A stretch of DNA of 33,631 bases from IMCC26077 sp044344975 (lineage in GTDB: Bacteria; Actinomycetota; Actinomycetes; Nanopelagicales; Nanopelagicaceae), in NCBI GenBank assembly GCA_044344975.1, contig JBIJBY010000003.1, positions 1-33,631 on the forward strand, written 5' to 3'. Both the position numbers and the translations under genes were made by a program. Below are positions 1-8,884 of this stretch, one piece after another. Each line of letters starts with the position of its first letter. Position 1 is the first letter of the stretch. Below the pieces are notes generated by a model. It was not told the origin of the DNA. It saw nothing but the letters and a program-made list of their open reading frames with translations, and ran no database searches.

Positions 1-794
1 GTTGTGGCCAGGGCGGAAACACCAACGATGTTTACATATTCAGCGAGGAAGAAGAGCGCAAATTTAAGCGACGAATACTCGGTGTGGAATCCACCTACCA
101 GCTCGCCTTCGGCTTCTGCTAAGTCAAATGGTGCGCGGTTTGTTTCGCCCACCATTGAGATTGCATAAATGATGAAGGATGGGAAGAGCACAACTGCGTA
201 CCAGAACTGATCTTGCGCATTGACGATATCGATAGTGGACATCGAGCCGGCATAAAGGAAGACCGCAACAAGTGATAGACCCATTGCAATTTCATAGGAA
301 ATAACTTGTGCGCTAGAACGAAGACCGCCAAGTAGTGGATAGGTCGAGCCAGAAGACCAACCAGCAAGAACTATTCCATAAACACCAACAGATGCGACCG
401 AGAGGATATAGAGAACGCCCACTGGAATATCAGTCAATTGGAATGCGGTCTCTTGACCAAACATTGTTACCGGGCCGCTCATAGGAATAACCGCAAAAGC
501 CATAAAACAAGTAGTTGCGCTAATTATCGGTGCGATGATGAAGACCAACTTGTCAGCAGCAGCGGGAATAAGATCTTCTTTAAGTGCTAATTTCACTCCA
601 TCGGCAAGGCTCTGCAACAAACCGAACTTACCGACTCGATTAGGTCCAAGGCGCAATTGCATCCGAGCAACAATTCGGCGCTCAAACCAAATTGCTAATA
701 ATGTGCAGACCACACAGAAAACGAATACTAGAAGGCCTTTGATGGCAATTAGCCAACCTGGATCATCCAGAATTGCATCTCTCATATTCGTCAT
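1..794 (-). CDS. nuoH: NADH-quinone oxidoreductase subunit H (3' part missing)
   Basis: Membrane subunit of Complex I that forms part of the quinone-binding chamber and links the peripheral arm to the proton-pumping arm. 264 codons are visible and the frame is open to the left window edge, so the C-terminus lies outside. Two family landmarks are visible: RRIVARMQLRLGPNRVG around residues 39-55, and the NuoH signature with ETNRAPFDLAEAEGELVGGF and then HTEYSS around residues 217-242. Several long hydrophobic segments fit a polytopic membrane protein. The ATG at 792-794 lies 5 bases after the nuoG stop, consistent with operon expression; a second in-frame ATG follows three codons later. Identification is secure; only the exact start and the missing end are open. 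Confidence 0.96.
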   Translation of the reverse strand, partial: MTNMRDAILDDPGWLIAIKGLLVFVFCVVCTLLAIWFERRIVARMQLRLGPNRVGKFGLLQSLADGVKLALKEDLIPAAADKLVFIIAPIISATTCFMAFAVIPMSGPVTMFGQETAFQLTDIPVGVLYILSVASVGVYGIVLAGWSSGSTYPLLGGLRSSAQVISYEIAMGLSLVAVFLYAGSMSTIDIVNAQDQFWYAVVLFPSFIIYAISMVGETNRAPFDLAEAEGELVGGFHTEYSSLKFALFFLAEYVNIVGVSALAT

Positions 795-799
795 GTTTT

Positions 800-3136
800 T
801 CACAGCCCCTTACGTACTTTGACTTCTGCGCCATTGAGGGCGCCAAGGATGCGAAGTGATTGTGAGCCAACTCCATTACGAGGTAACCAAACCACGTTAT
901 CTACAACATCACTAATCTCGACATTTAGCGAGAGCGCGCCTCGATCTGTTGAGATTGTCACAAGATCACCATTTGAAACAGCAAGTGATGTAGCGAGGGC
1001 TCCATTAATTCGAGCAACAGCTGTTCGTGCCGTACCTGCAAGATTTGGTTCATTAACTTGCAGCGTTCCGTTATCGAGAAGTTGGCGCCATGTTGCAAGC
1101 ACGGTAGCGCCAGCCTTAGAGGTTGTTTCGGTCGCGGTAAAGCTTGTGCGAGCGCCATCCCATTTCGCTAGCGTCCCAAACTCTTTTGCTGCACCCTTGA
1201 CCGTGCTAAAACCCAGTGGGGTATTGAGCGCTTGCGCAACGAGTGAGAGAACGTATAGGTCGCTCTGATGCGGACTCTCTGGGACAGATTGCTCAAATGC
1301 GCGAACTCTTCCCTCCCAGGACATAAAGGAGCCAGATTTCTCAACTACAGCTGCAATAGGAAGAACTACATCGGCTCGCTCGGTAATCGCACTTGGTCGC
1401 ATCTCTAATGAGAGGACAAAGGCCTTATCAAGACCAGCAATTTCCGGTGCATGCATATCAAATGGATCAACGCCGCCAACTACGAGCGCTTCAATTGAAC
1501 CATTTGCTGCAGCAGCGAGAATTCCTGCACCGTCTAATCCTGGTGTACTTGGGAGTGATTCAACCGACCAAGCTGCAGCGACATCTACTCGAGCCGCAGC
1601 ATCAGAAATAGGACGCCCACCGGGTAGTAAATTTCCAATCGCGCCAGCTTCAAGTGCGCCTCGCTCTCCAGCTCGGCGTGGCACCCAGGCAATCTTTGCT
1701 CCGCTCTTTGCAGCCAATTGAGCAACTGCAGATAGCGCACCAGTTGATTCGCAGAGGCGCTCGCCAACAACAATTACTGATCCGCTCGTAAGTGCAAGCT
1801 CATTAATTGCTTTTGTCTCTCCGCCGGGAACTACGCCCACATATTTTGCTTGAAGTTTTTTGAAGCCTCGGGTTTGCCATGGTGCAATCGCCGTGACAAG
1901 TAATCCCCGTTCACGAACTTGCTTTCGAATCCTTAGGAAAACAATTGGCGACTCTTCTTCGGGTTCGATACCAACGAGCACTACCTGATCGGCTTTATCA
2001 ATATCGCTGTAACGGACCGCAGAGCCAACAACATGGCTAGCAAGGAAGTTGCGCTCCTCTTCAGTATGTGGGCGCGAACGGAAATCAATGTCATTGGTGC
2101 CGAGCGCAATTCGAGCAAATTTTGCGTAGCCATATGCATCTTCAACAGTTGCGCGGCCACCTACGAGTACGCCAGCTCTCTTTCCCTTTAACCCTGCAGC
2201 TGCAGCTGCTAGCGCCTCTGGCCAAGATGCCTCGCGCAAAACTCCGTTTTCGCGGATCAACGGCGCAGTGATTCGATCTTTCGCCATTGTGTATTGGAAT
2301 GCCCAGCGTCCTTTATCGCAATTCCACTCTTCATTAACTTCTGGATCATTACCAGCAAGACGACGTAAAGTTTTATTTCGACGGACATCTGTGCGCATGG
2401 AACAACCTGAGGCACAGTGCTCACAGACCGATGGAGTAGAAACTAAATCAAATGGTCGTGAGCGGAAACGATATGCCGCGCCAGTCAGCGCGCCAACCGG
2501 ACAAATTTGCACAGTATTGCCAGAGAAATATGAATCGAAAGGATCTTTTTCATAAATTGCTACTTGTTGGAGAGCGCCCCGCTCACCCATATCGATAAAC
2601 GGATCGCCAGCGATTTCCTTCGAAAAGCGAGTGCAACGTGCACAAAGAATGCATCGCTCGCGATCGAGTAAGACTTGCGAGGAAATATGAATTGGCTTCT
2701 CAAATGTTCGCTTCTTTCCTTCAAAACGACTTTCGCCCCGACCATTGCTCATTGCCTGGTTCTGAAGCGGGCACTCGCCACCCTTATCGCAAACTGGGCA
2801 ATCAAGTGGATGATTTACAAGGAGGAATTCCATAACACCCTCTTGCGCTTTCTGCGCAACTTCAGAGGTGAGCTGGGTCTTTACAATCATGCCGTTCTCA
2901 ACCGGAATCGTGCATGAAGCTTGCGGTTTAGGAAACGCGCGACCATTAATCTCGATGTAGACCAAACATTGACGGCAGGCGCCAACTGGTGAGAGCAACG
3001 GGTGATCACAAAAGCGCGGGATTTGAATTCCTAATTGCTCGGCTGCACGAATAACGAGCGTCCCTTTTGGAACAGTAACTTCGAATCCATCGATTGTGAG
3101 CGTGATTAAATCAGTCTGTGGTTGTACTGCAGTCAT
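800..3136 (-). CDS. nuoG: NADH-quinone oxidoreductase subunit G
   Basis: Large iron-sulfur subunit of the peripheral arm of Complex I, carrying electrons from NuoF/E toward NuoI/B. Numbered from the ATG at 3136 (778 aa), cluster ligands are visible in order: 2Fe-2S at C43, C54, C57 and C75; the His-ligated 4Fe-4S (N5) at H109, C113, C116 and C122; N4 at C162, C165, C168 and C212; and a further C-x2-C-x3-C-x27-C set at C238, C241, C245 and C273, which matches the N7 cluster seen only in some lineages. The rest is a molybdopterin-oxidoreductase-like fold. A GTG at 3146-3148 would add four residues and overlap nuoF by 8 bases. I prefer the ATG because AGGTG lies 9 bases before it. Confidence 0.97.
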   Translation of the reverse strand: MTAVQPQTDLITLTIDGFEVTVPKGTLVIRAAEQLGIQIPRFCDHPLLSPVGACRQCLVYIEINGRAFPKPQASCTIPVENGMIVKTQLTSEVAQKAQEGVMEFLLVNHPLDCPVCDKGGECPLQNQAMSNGRGESRFEGKKRTFEKPIHISSQVLLDRERCILCARCTRFSKEIAGDPFIDMGERGALQQVAIYEKDPFDSYFSGNTVQICPVGALTGAAYRFRSRPFDLVSTPSVCEHCASGCSMRTDVRRNKTLRRLAGNDPEVNEEWNCDKGRWAFQYTMAKDRITAPLIRENGVLREASWPEALAAAAAGLKGKRAGVLVGGRATVEDAYGYAKFARIALGTNDIDFRSRPHTEEERNFLASHVVGSAVRYSDIDKADQVVLVGIEPEEESPIVFLRIRKQVRERGLLVTAIAPWQTRGFKKLQAKYVGVVPGGETKAINELALTSGSVIVVGERLCESTGALSAVAQLAAKSGAKIAWVPRRAGERGALEAGAIGNLLPGGRPISDAAARVDVAAAWSVESLPSTPGLDGAGILAAAANGSIEALVVGGVDPFDMHAPEIAGLDKAFVLSLEMRPSAITERADVVLPIAAVVEKSGSFMSWEGRVRAFEQSVPESPHQSDLYVLSLVAQALNTPLGFSTVKGAAKEFGTLAKWDGARTSFTATETTSKAGATVLATWRQLLDNGTLQVNEPNLAGTARTAVARINGALATSLAVSNGDLVTISTDRGALSLNVEISDVVDNVVWLPRNGVGSQSLRILGALNGAEVKVRKGL

Positions 3137-3140
3137 TGAA

Positions 3141-4448
3141 TTATGCACCTACCTTGCTGGAAACGAACAGAGTTGATGCAACTGGATCAAATGGACAACC
3201 ACCATGTGTGAGATGAGCTAGATACTCATCACGGAAATATTTAATGGAAGACATAATGGGGCTAGCTGCTCCATCGCCAAGTGCGCAGAATGAACGGCCT
3301 AATAAGTTGTCGCAGAGATCGAGCAACTTCGCAAGATCCGCTTCGCTGCCCTTTCCGTTTTCGAGATCGCGAAGGATCTGCACTAACCACCACGTACCTT
3401 CTCTGCACGGTGTGCACTTACCGCAAGATTCATGTTTGTAGAACTCAGTCCATCGAAGCACCGCGCGCAGAACGCATGTCGTTTCATCAAAAATCTGTAG
3501 CGCTTTTGTACCAAGCATCGACCCTGCCGCGCTCACCGATTCATAATCAAGTGGGGTATCTAGGTGCGCATCAGTGAAGATAGGAGTTGAAGATCCTCCT
3601 GGAGTCCAGAATTTCAATTTATGACCAGTCCGTACTCCGCCAGCAAGCTCCAATAATTCGCGGAGTGTGATGCCAAGTGGCGCTTCGAATTGACCAGGAT
3701 TGTTCACATGACCTGAGAGCGAATAGAGCGTAAATCCTTTGCTCTTCTCGGTTCCCAAGGAAGAGAACCACTCCGCACCTTTTTCAATAATTGCGGGGAC
3801 AGATGCAATTGACTCGACGTTATTTACCACTGTTGGACGTGCATAGAGCCCTGCTATTGCAGGGAATGGTGGGCGGAGGCGAGGTTGTCCGCGGAATCCT
3901 TCGAGTGAATCGAGAAGCGCTGTCTCTTCGCCACAGATATATGCGCCAGCACCGATATGCAACGTCAACTCGAGATCAAAACCAGTACCTAAGATATTTT
4001 TGCCAAGGTAACCAGCTTTATACGCATCTTCGATCGCTTGAAGTAATCGACGCGTCACATGTGTTACTTCACCGCGGATGTAGATAAACGCGTGCTTAGC
4101 GCGAATTGCGTAAGAGGCAATGATTACGCCCTCGACGAGAACATGTGGATTGGCCATCAAAAGTGGTGTGTCTTTGCAAGTTCCTGGTTCAGATTCGTCA
4201 GCGTTAACCACCAAGTAGTGATCTTTATTATCGCCTTGTGGAATGAAGCCCCATTTATTTCCTGTAGGGAATCCTGCGCCACCACGACCGCGTAATCCAG
4301 AGTCTTTCACCATTTGAATTACTGCATCGGGATCCATCGCAAGCGCTTTCTTGACGGAGTTATATCCACCATGGCGTTGGTAGCCAGCGATGGTAAATGA
4401 ATCTTTTTCATCCCAATGTGCTGAGAGAACAGGCGTTAATTTACTCAT
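3141..4448 (-). CDS. nuoF: NADH-quinone oxidoreductase subunit F (NADH/FMN-binding)
   Basis: Subunit that oxidises NADH through FMN and passes electrons to its 4Fe-4S cluster N3. The 435 aa length is normal for the family. The glycine-rich nucleotide-binding motif GRGGAGFPTGNKW is at about residues 54-66. The N3 ligands are in CGKCTPCREG (C342, C345, C348) with C388 in SFCALG. The ATG follows the nuoE stop with no gap (TAAATG), indicating translational coupling. The partner that supplies the 2Fe-2S cluster, NuoE, is the gene immediately upstream. Confidence 0.98.
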   Translation of the reverse strand: MSKLTPVLSAHWDEKDSFTIAGYQRHGGYNSVKKALAMDPDAVIQMVKDSGLRGRGGAGFPTGNKWGFIPQGDNKDHYLVVNADESEPGTCKDTPLLMANPHVLVEGVIIASYAIRAKHAFIYIRGEVTHVTRRLLQAIEDAYKAGYLGKNILGTGFDLELTLHIGAGAYICGEETALLDSLEGFRGQPRLRPPFPAIAGLYARPTVVNNVESIASVPAIIEKGAEWFSSLGTEKSKGFTLYSLSGHVNNPGQFEAPLGITLRELLELAGGVRTGHKLKFWTPGGSSTPIFTDAHLDTPLDYESVSAAGSMLGTKALQIFDETTCVLRAVLRWTEFYKHESCGKCTPCREGTWWLVQILRDLENGKGSEADLAKLLDLCDNLLGRSFCALGDGAASPIMSSIKYFRDEYLAHLTHGGCPFDPVASTLFVSSKVGA

Positions 4449-5084
4449 TTATTTCCGCTCCCCCTTAGCAATCTTCAAGCCAAGCAATGTGGGGTCGCCA
4501 GCTTGAGTACCTTCATTTGCACGACCATCATTAAATCCAGCCAGTACTTCAGATGCTTCCTTGAATGTTGGTACTGAACTTGGTCCGCGCGTTGGCGCTG
4601 GTTTCTTTCCAGCACGGAGATCATCAACAAGAGTCTTCGCGCTTTCAACAGTTTGATTGTCAAAGAACTCCCAGTTCACCATGACAACAGGTGCATAGTC
4701 GCACGCTGCATTGCACTCGATATGTTCAAGAGAGACTTTTCCATCTGGCGTGCGCTCATTGTTCTCGATACCGAGATGATCTTTGAGGCCAGCAAAAATT
4801 GCATCGCCACCCATAATCGCGCACAAAGTATTTGTACATACGCCGACGTGATATTCACCTGCTGGCGACTTACGATATTGGGTGTAAAACGAGGCAACTG
4901 CATGAACTTCTGCAGTTGTTAGCTCAAGCTTCTCGGCAATCACTTCAATACCTTCAGGTGTGACAAAACCATCGCGAGCTTGGACTAAGTGCAACATCGG
5001 CATAATTGCCGAGCGAGATCGAGGGTAACGCGAAATAATTGCATCAAGGCGAGATAGGAAATTCGCATCAAATGTTGAGGCCAT
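4449..5084 (-). CDS. nuoE: NADH-quinone oxidoreductase subunit E
   Basis: Thioredoxin-fold 2Fe-2S subunit (cluster N1a) of the NADH dehydrogenase tip of Complex I, pairing with NuoF. At 211 aa it carries the four expected ligands C83, C88, C124 and C128, in CTNTLC and CNAACDYAP. The C-terminal 45 residues are a variable, proline- and charge-containing tail. Its ATG overlaps the nuoD stop as TAATG, and its stop abuts the nuoF start, so translation of the three genes is probably coupled. Confidence 0.97.
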   Translation of the reverse strand: MASTFDANFLSRLDAIISRYPRSRSAIMPMLHLVQARDGFVTPEGIEVIAEKLELTTAEVHAVASFYTQYRKSPAGEYHVGVCTNTLCAIMGGDAIFAGLKDHLGIENNERTPDGKVSLEHIECNAACDYAPVVMVNWEFFDNQTVESAKTLVDDLRAGKKPAPTRGPSSVPTFKEASEVLAGFNDGRANEGTQAGDPTLLGLKIAKGERK

Positions 5085-6415
5085 TATCTATCGACACCTC
5101 CCATAACTGGATCGATAGAGGCGACAGCGGCAATCACATCGGCAACCAGGCTTCCTTCACACATCGCTGCAGTTGATTGCAGATTGTTAAAGGAAGGTTC
5201 ACGGAAGTGGACGCGGTAGGGGCGCGTGCCACCATCAGAGATGATGTGTGCGCCGAGTTCCCCACGAGGAGATTCAACTGCGCAATAAACCTGACCAGCT
5301 GGAACGCGGAATCCTTCCGTCACTAACTTGAAGTGATGGATCAGCGCCTCCATCGACGTTCCCATAATTTCGCGGATGTGATCGAGCGAGTTGCCAAGCC
5401 CATCTCCACCAAGTGAGAGTTGAGATGGCCAGGCAATCTTCTTATCGCCAACCATGACTGGTCCAGGCTCTAGTCGATCAAGAACTTGCTCAATAATGCG
5501 AAGGCTCTGTTCCATCTCATACACACGAATCATGAAGCGGCCGTATGCATCTGCTGTATCTGCAGTAACGACATCAAATTCAAAGTTCTCGTAACCACAA
5601 TATGGTTGGGTTTTTCGCAGATCCCACGGCATGCCGGTTGACCGAAGAACTGGGCCAGTAACTCCGAGCGCGATACAGCCAGCAAGGTCCAAATGTGCCA
5701 CTCCAGCAGTGCGCTTCATCCAAATGGAATTGCCAACGAGCATCTTCTCGTTATCTTTGAGATTCTTCCGAATTGCTTTTACAGTCTCGCGAATTTTCGG
5801 AATCGCATCCTCTGGAAGGTCGTTTGCCAATCCTCCTGGACGGATATACGCAGTATTCATTCGGAGCCCAGATGCCATCTCGAAGATGTCGAGAATCATT
5901 TCGCGCTCACGGAAGGCAAAGAACATTGGGGTAATCGCGCCCAACTCAAGACCGCCAGTACCAAGGCAAACTAGGTGCGAGGAAATTCGATTGAACTCCA
6001 TCATCATTACACGAATCAAAGTGGCGCGTTCTGGAACTTGATCGGTGATGCCAAGAAGTTTCTCTACCGCAAGGCAATATGCCGCCTCATTAAACATTGG
6101 TGAGAGGTAATCCATTCGAGTGACGAAAGTGGTTCCTTGAACCCAAGATCGATACTCGGTGTTCTTCTCAATACCAGTATGGAGATAACCAATTCCGCAA
6201 CGAGCTTCAGTAACAGTTTCACCTTCTAGCTCAAGAATCAAACGGAGCACGCCATGAGTTGAAGGATGTTGTGGTCCCATATTTACAACTACACGCTCTT
6301 CTTGAGTTGAACCAATCTCAGTTACAAGATCATCCCAATCGCCGCCAGTAACCGAATAAATTCGACCCTCTGTTGTCTCACGCGCTGCGTTGTATGAATT
6401 ATTGGTTTGCGACAT
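5084..6415 (-). CDS. nuoD: NADH-quinone oxidoreductase subunit D
   Basis: The 49-kDa-type subunit that lines the quinone cavity of Complex I together with NuoB and NuoH; it descends from hydrogenase large subunits but carries no metal site. The 443 aa protein begins with a short variable leader, then MGPQHPSTHGVLRLILELEG from about residue 46, the family hallmark for the quinone-site loop. It ends in VMGGVDR, matching the conserved C-terminal end of NuoD. The start overlaps the nuoC stop as TAATG. Confidence 0.98.
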   Translation of the reverse strand: MSQTNNSYNAARETTEGRIYSVTGGDWDDLVTEIGSTQEERVVVNMGPQHPSTHGVLRLILELEGETVTEARCGIGYLHTGIEKNTEYRSWVQGTTFVTRMDYLSPMFNEAAYCLAVEKLLGITDQVPERATLIRVMMMEFNRISSHLVCLGTGGLELGAITPMFFAFREREMILDIFEMASGLRMNTAYIRPGGLANDLPEDAIPKIRETVKAIRKNLKDNEKMLVGNSIWMKRTAGVAHLDLAGCIALGVTGPVLRSTGMPWDLRKTQPYCGYENFEFDVVTADTADAYGRFMIRVYEMEQSLRIIEQVLDRLEPGPVMVGDKKIAWPSQLSLGGDGLGNSLDHIREIMGTSMEALIHHFKLVTEGFRVPAGQVYCAVESPRGELGAHIISDGGTRPYRVHFREPSFNNLQSTAAMCEGSLVADVIAAVASIDPVMGGVDR

Positions 6416-7074
6416 TAGCGATACACCCGCCGATCACTTGGCGGCGGAATAGTTGCACCTTTGTACTCCACGGGAATTCCACCGAGTGGATAATCCTTAC
6501 GTTGCGGGTGACCATTCCAATCATCAGGCATAAAAATTCGTGTCAGCGCTGGATGGCCATCAAAGATAATTCCAAACATGTCGTAGGTTTCCCGCTCATG
6601 CCAATTGTTTCCTGCCCACACTTCAACGAGCGAGGGAATATGTGGATCGCTATCTGGCGCCGAAACCTCAATCCGAATTCGCTGATTGCGGGTCAATGAA
6701 AGAAGTGGATAGAGCGCACGCAATTCATAGCCGCTTTCGTCGGGATAATGCGCCCCACTAACACCAAGACACATTTCAAATTTCAGGTCATCCCGAAGGA
6801 CAAGAGCTACTTCTTGCAGTTTCTCGCGACGGACATGGAGCGTTAATTCACCGCGATCGACTACAACTTTTTCAATCGCATCGCTGAAGCCCGGGTAAGC
6901 GCGCTCTAATCCATCAACAACCTCGTCGAAATATCCACCAAAAGGTCGCTCAGTTGAGCCAATCTGAATCTTCCGTCGCTGCAATCCGCCATACCCGGAG
7001 GTATCACCCGAGCCAGCTACCCCAAACATTCCGGTGCTCTCGGCGCTCATATTTTGCTTTGCGATATCGCTCAT
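6415..7074 (-). CDS. nuoC: NADH-quinone oxidoreductase subunit C
   Basis: The 30-kDa-type structural subunit of the Complex I peripheral arm, packing against NuoD and NuoB. Of its 219 aa, about the first 35 are a Gly/Ser-rich variable leader. The conserved C-terminal part contains ERETYDMFGIIFDGHPALTR followed by a PDDWNGHPQRKDYPLGG segment, the NuoC signature. NuoC and NuoD are separate genes here, not fused as in enterobacteria. The ATG overlaps the nuoB stop as ATGA. Confidence 0.97.
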   Translation of the reverse strand: MSDIAKQNMSAESTGMFGVAGSGDTSGYGGLQRRKIQIGSTERPFGGYFDEVVDGLERAYPGFSDAIEKVVVDRGELTLHVRREKLQEVALVLRDDLKFEMCLGVSGAHYPDESGYELRALYPLLSLTRNQRIRIEVSAPDSDPHIPSLVEVWAGNNWHERETYDMFGIIFDGHPALTRIFMPDDWNGHPQRKDYPLGGIPVEYKGATIPPPSDRRVYR

Positions 7075-7625
7075 GCAAGCAATCCCTTTAATTCAATAGT
7101 TGGCTTTGCGGCGAGCGCTGCAGCTTCAACTTCTTTGATGATTTGCGCACGGTTGATACCAAGCTTTGAATTCTTAATTTCTTCGTGAAGCTTGATGATT
7201 GCATCCATCAACATTTCTGGACGAGGTGGACATCCTGGTAAATAAATATCAACCGGCACAACGTGATCAACGCCTTGCACAATTGCATAGTTATTAAACA
7301 TGCCGCCAGAGGATGCGCATGCACCCATTGCGATTACCCATTTTGGTTCAGACATTTGATCGTAAACTTGGCGAAGAACTGGCGCCATTTTGTTGCTGAC
7401 TCGTCCGGCAACAATCATTAAATCTGCTTGACGCGGTGAACCGCGAAAAACTTCCATACCGAATCTAGCTAAGTCGTATCGGCCGGTTGTAACCGCCATC
7501 ATTTCAATTGCGCAACAAGCAAGACCAAATGTCGCAGGCCACAACGAGTTTTTACGCATGTAGCCGACAAGTTTCTCTACAGTCGTCAGTGCAAATCCAC
7601 TAGGAAGTTTCTCTTCGAGACCCAT
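7071..7625 (-). CDS. nuoB: NADH-quinone oxidoreductase subunit B
   Basis: Carries the terminal 4Fe-4S cluster N2 that reduces quinone in Complex I. From the ATG at 7623-7625 it is 184 aa, with the expected ligands: adjacent C37-C38 (GLACCAIEMM), C103 (GACASSGG) and C132 (LPGCPPRPE). An open frame continues 10 codons upstream into nuoA, but I chose this start because MGLEEKLPSGF is the usual N-terminus and the ATG overlaps the nuoA stop as TAATG, the junction type repeated through this operon. Confidence 0.97.
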   Translation of the reverse strand: MGLEEKLPSGFALTTVEKLVGYMRKNSLWPATFGLACCAIEMMAVTTGRYDLARFGMEVFRGSPRQADLMIVAGRVSNKMAPVLRQVYDQMSEPKWVIAMGACASSGGMFNNYAIVQGVDHVVPVDIYLPGCPPRPEMLMDAIIKLHEEIKNSKLGINRAQIIKEVEAAALAAKPTIELKGLLA

Positions 7626-7984
7626 TAGTCCCACTCCAATCCACCACGGCGCCATACATAGGTGTAAGCGACAAAAACGGTAAGGATGAACAAGAACATT
7701 TCAACGATTCCAAATAAACCAAGCTGATCGAAAGCTACTGCCCATGGATAAAGAAAGACGATTTCGATATCAAAAATGATAAAGAGCATCGCTGTTAAAA
7801 AGTATTTGATCGGAAAGCGTCCGCCGCCAGCGGCTTGTGGCGTTGGTTCGATCCCGCACTCATAGGCTTCCGCCTTAGCTCGGTTATACCGACGTGGGCC
7901 GGTGACATACCCAGCTACGATGGAAATCACTGCGAAGGCGAAACCAATAGCTCCAATTGCGAGAATCGGAACATACGGATTCAT
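7625..7984 (-). CDS. nuoA: NADH-quinone oxidoreductase subunit A
   Basis: Small three-helix membrane subunit at the junction of the two arms of Complex I. The 119 aa protein shows a hydrophobic N-terminal helix, the loop YECGIEPTPQAAGGGRFPIK, and the helix around IIFDIEIVFLYPWA, all characteristic of NuoA. It is the first gene of the operon. A strong Shine-Dalgarno sequence (AAGGGGGAG, complement of 7987-7995) lies just before the ATG, unlike many other first genes in this window, which look leaderless. Confidence 0.96.
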   Translation of the reverse strand: MNPYVPILAIGAIGFAFAVISIVAGYVTGPRRYNRAKAEAYECGIEPTPQAAGGGRFPIKYFLTAMLFIIFDIEIVFLYPWAVAFDQLGLFGIVEMFLFILTVFVAYTYVWRRGGLEWD

Positions 7985-8117
7985 CGCTCCCCCTTGAGCC
8001 TTATCGGTTTTGACGTTGAGGTCAGAGCCAAATGGCGCCTACTCCTTCAAATCTTACGGGGCATTCTCCCCCAGGATTACCGCCCTCGAGTGTTATCTGA
8101 CCCACCTTAAGTAGCCC
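7985..8117 (-). promoter_or_regulatory. nuo operon leader and candidate promoter
   Basis: A 133-base gap between the menG stop and nuoA. On the minus strand a TAAGAT box (complement of 8051-8056) fits the actinobacterial TANNNT -10 and would give a leader of roughly 60 nt ending in the strong nuoA ribosome-binding site. A short GGGG/CCCC hairpin just upstream (about 8057-8071) has no U-tract and is not convincing as a menG terminator. menG read-through into nuo is therefore possible. Confidence 0.35.
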
Positions 8118-8813
8118 TTAATTTGGCTTATGAGCCGAGTGAATCGCCACTATTCCGCCAGTGAGGTTCTGCCATGCCGCGCTACCCCAGCCGGCCTGGC
8201 TAATCAGCTCGGCGAGCGCGCGTTGATTTGGCCACGCCTCAATTGACTCGGCGAGATAGGTATAGGCATCGGGATTAGAGGAGAAGGCCCGGGCCAGCGG
8301 CGGGAGCACTCGCATCAGATAGCGGAAGTAGATGGCTCGAAAGAGGCGGTTTGTTGGATGGGAGAACTCGCAGATCACTAAGCGTCCGCCTGGCGCGCAG
8401 ACGCGATAGGCCTCTTCCAAAGCGCGCTTGGTATCGGCGACATTACGTAAACCGAAAGAGATTGTCAGAACGTGAAAGGAGTTATCGGCAAAGGGAAGGG
8501 CGAGATTATCGGCTGCAATAAATGGGAGTTCTCGTTCACGGGTTGCACCTGCCTCCAGCATTCCAAGTGAGAAATCGGAGGCAAAGGCGTTGGCTCCTGC
8601 AGCAGCAAGTGGCGCAGTAGAAGAACCGGTTCCGGCAGCGCAATCAAGGATTCGCATTCCAGGACGGGGAGCGATAACGCTCACGACGACTTTTCGCCAG
8701 GCTTTGGTCCGCCCAAGACTTAATAAATCGTTGAGAAGGTCGTAGCGCTTTGCCACTTGATCAAACATGGCGGCGACATCCTTGGGTGACTTGTCGAGCC
8801 GGGCACGTACCAT
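8118..8813 (-). CDS. menG: Demethylmenaquinone methyltransferase (UbiE/MenG family)
   Basis: SAM-dependent C-methylation of demethylmenaquinone, the last step of menaquinone synthesis. From the ATG at 8811-8813 the protein is 231 aa and starts MVRARLDKSPKDVAAMFDQV, in line with actinobacterial MenG. The family segment AKRYDLLNDLLSLG follows, then the SAM-binding motif ILDCAAGTG at about residues 55-63 and the FGLRNV segment. The frame stays open 41 codons further upstream, but that part would run through the bioY start and its Shine-Dalgarno sequence and lacks family similarity, so I rejected it. A TTGGCA-N17-TAAAGA pair upstream could be its promoter, leaving only a few leader bases. Confidence 0.93.
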   Translation of the reverse strand: MVRARLDKSPKDVAAMFDQVAKRYDLLNDLLSLGRTKAWRKVVVSVIAPRPGMRILDCAAGTGSSTAPLAAAGANAFASDFSLGMLEAGATRERELPFIAADNLALPFADNSFHVLTISFGLRNVADTKRALEEAYRVCAPGGRLVICEFSHPTNRLFRAIYFRYLMRVLPPLARAFSSNPDAYTYLAESIEAWPNQRALAELISQAGWGSAAWQNLTGGIVAIHSAHKPN

Positions 8814-8870
8814 GGGGTACATCTTTATGGTGTGTACGCTCGGATGCCAATCGAGTATTCGTTCCAATTG

Positions 8871-8877
8871 AAGGAGG
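8871..8877 (+). promoter_or_regulatory. Shine-Dalgarno sequence that fixes the bioY start
   Basis: AAGGAGG stands 7 bases before the GTG at 8885. It decides the bioY start against the longer open frame beginning at 8750. A TATGGT box at 8826-8831 is a possible -10 for this transcript. No clear biotin-repressor palindrome is visible. Confidence 0.8.
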
Positions 8878-8884
8878 CAGATCT

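Noticed and set aside
535..3577. Many plus-strand open frames of 60-150 codons lying over nuoH, nuoG and nuoF.
   Set aside because: They are antisense to well-conserved Complex I genes, have no ribosome-binding sites or family features, and arise from codon composition.
8750..8884. 45-codon N-terminal extension of bioY.
   Set aside because: It runs antisense into menG, and the strong AAGGAGG before GTG 8885 marks the true start.
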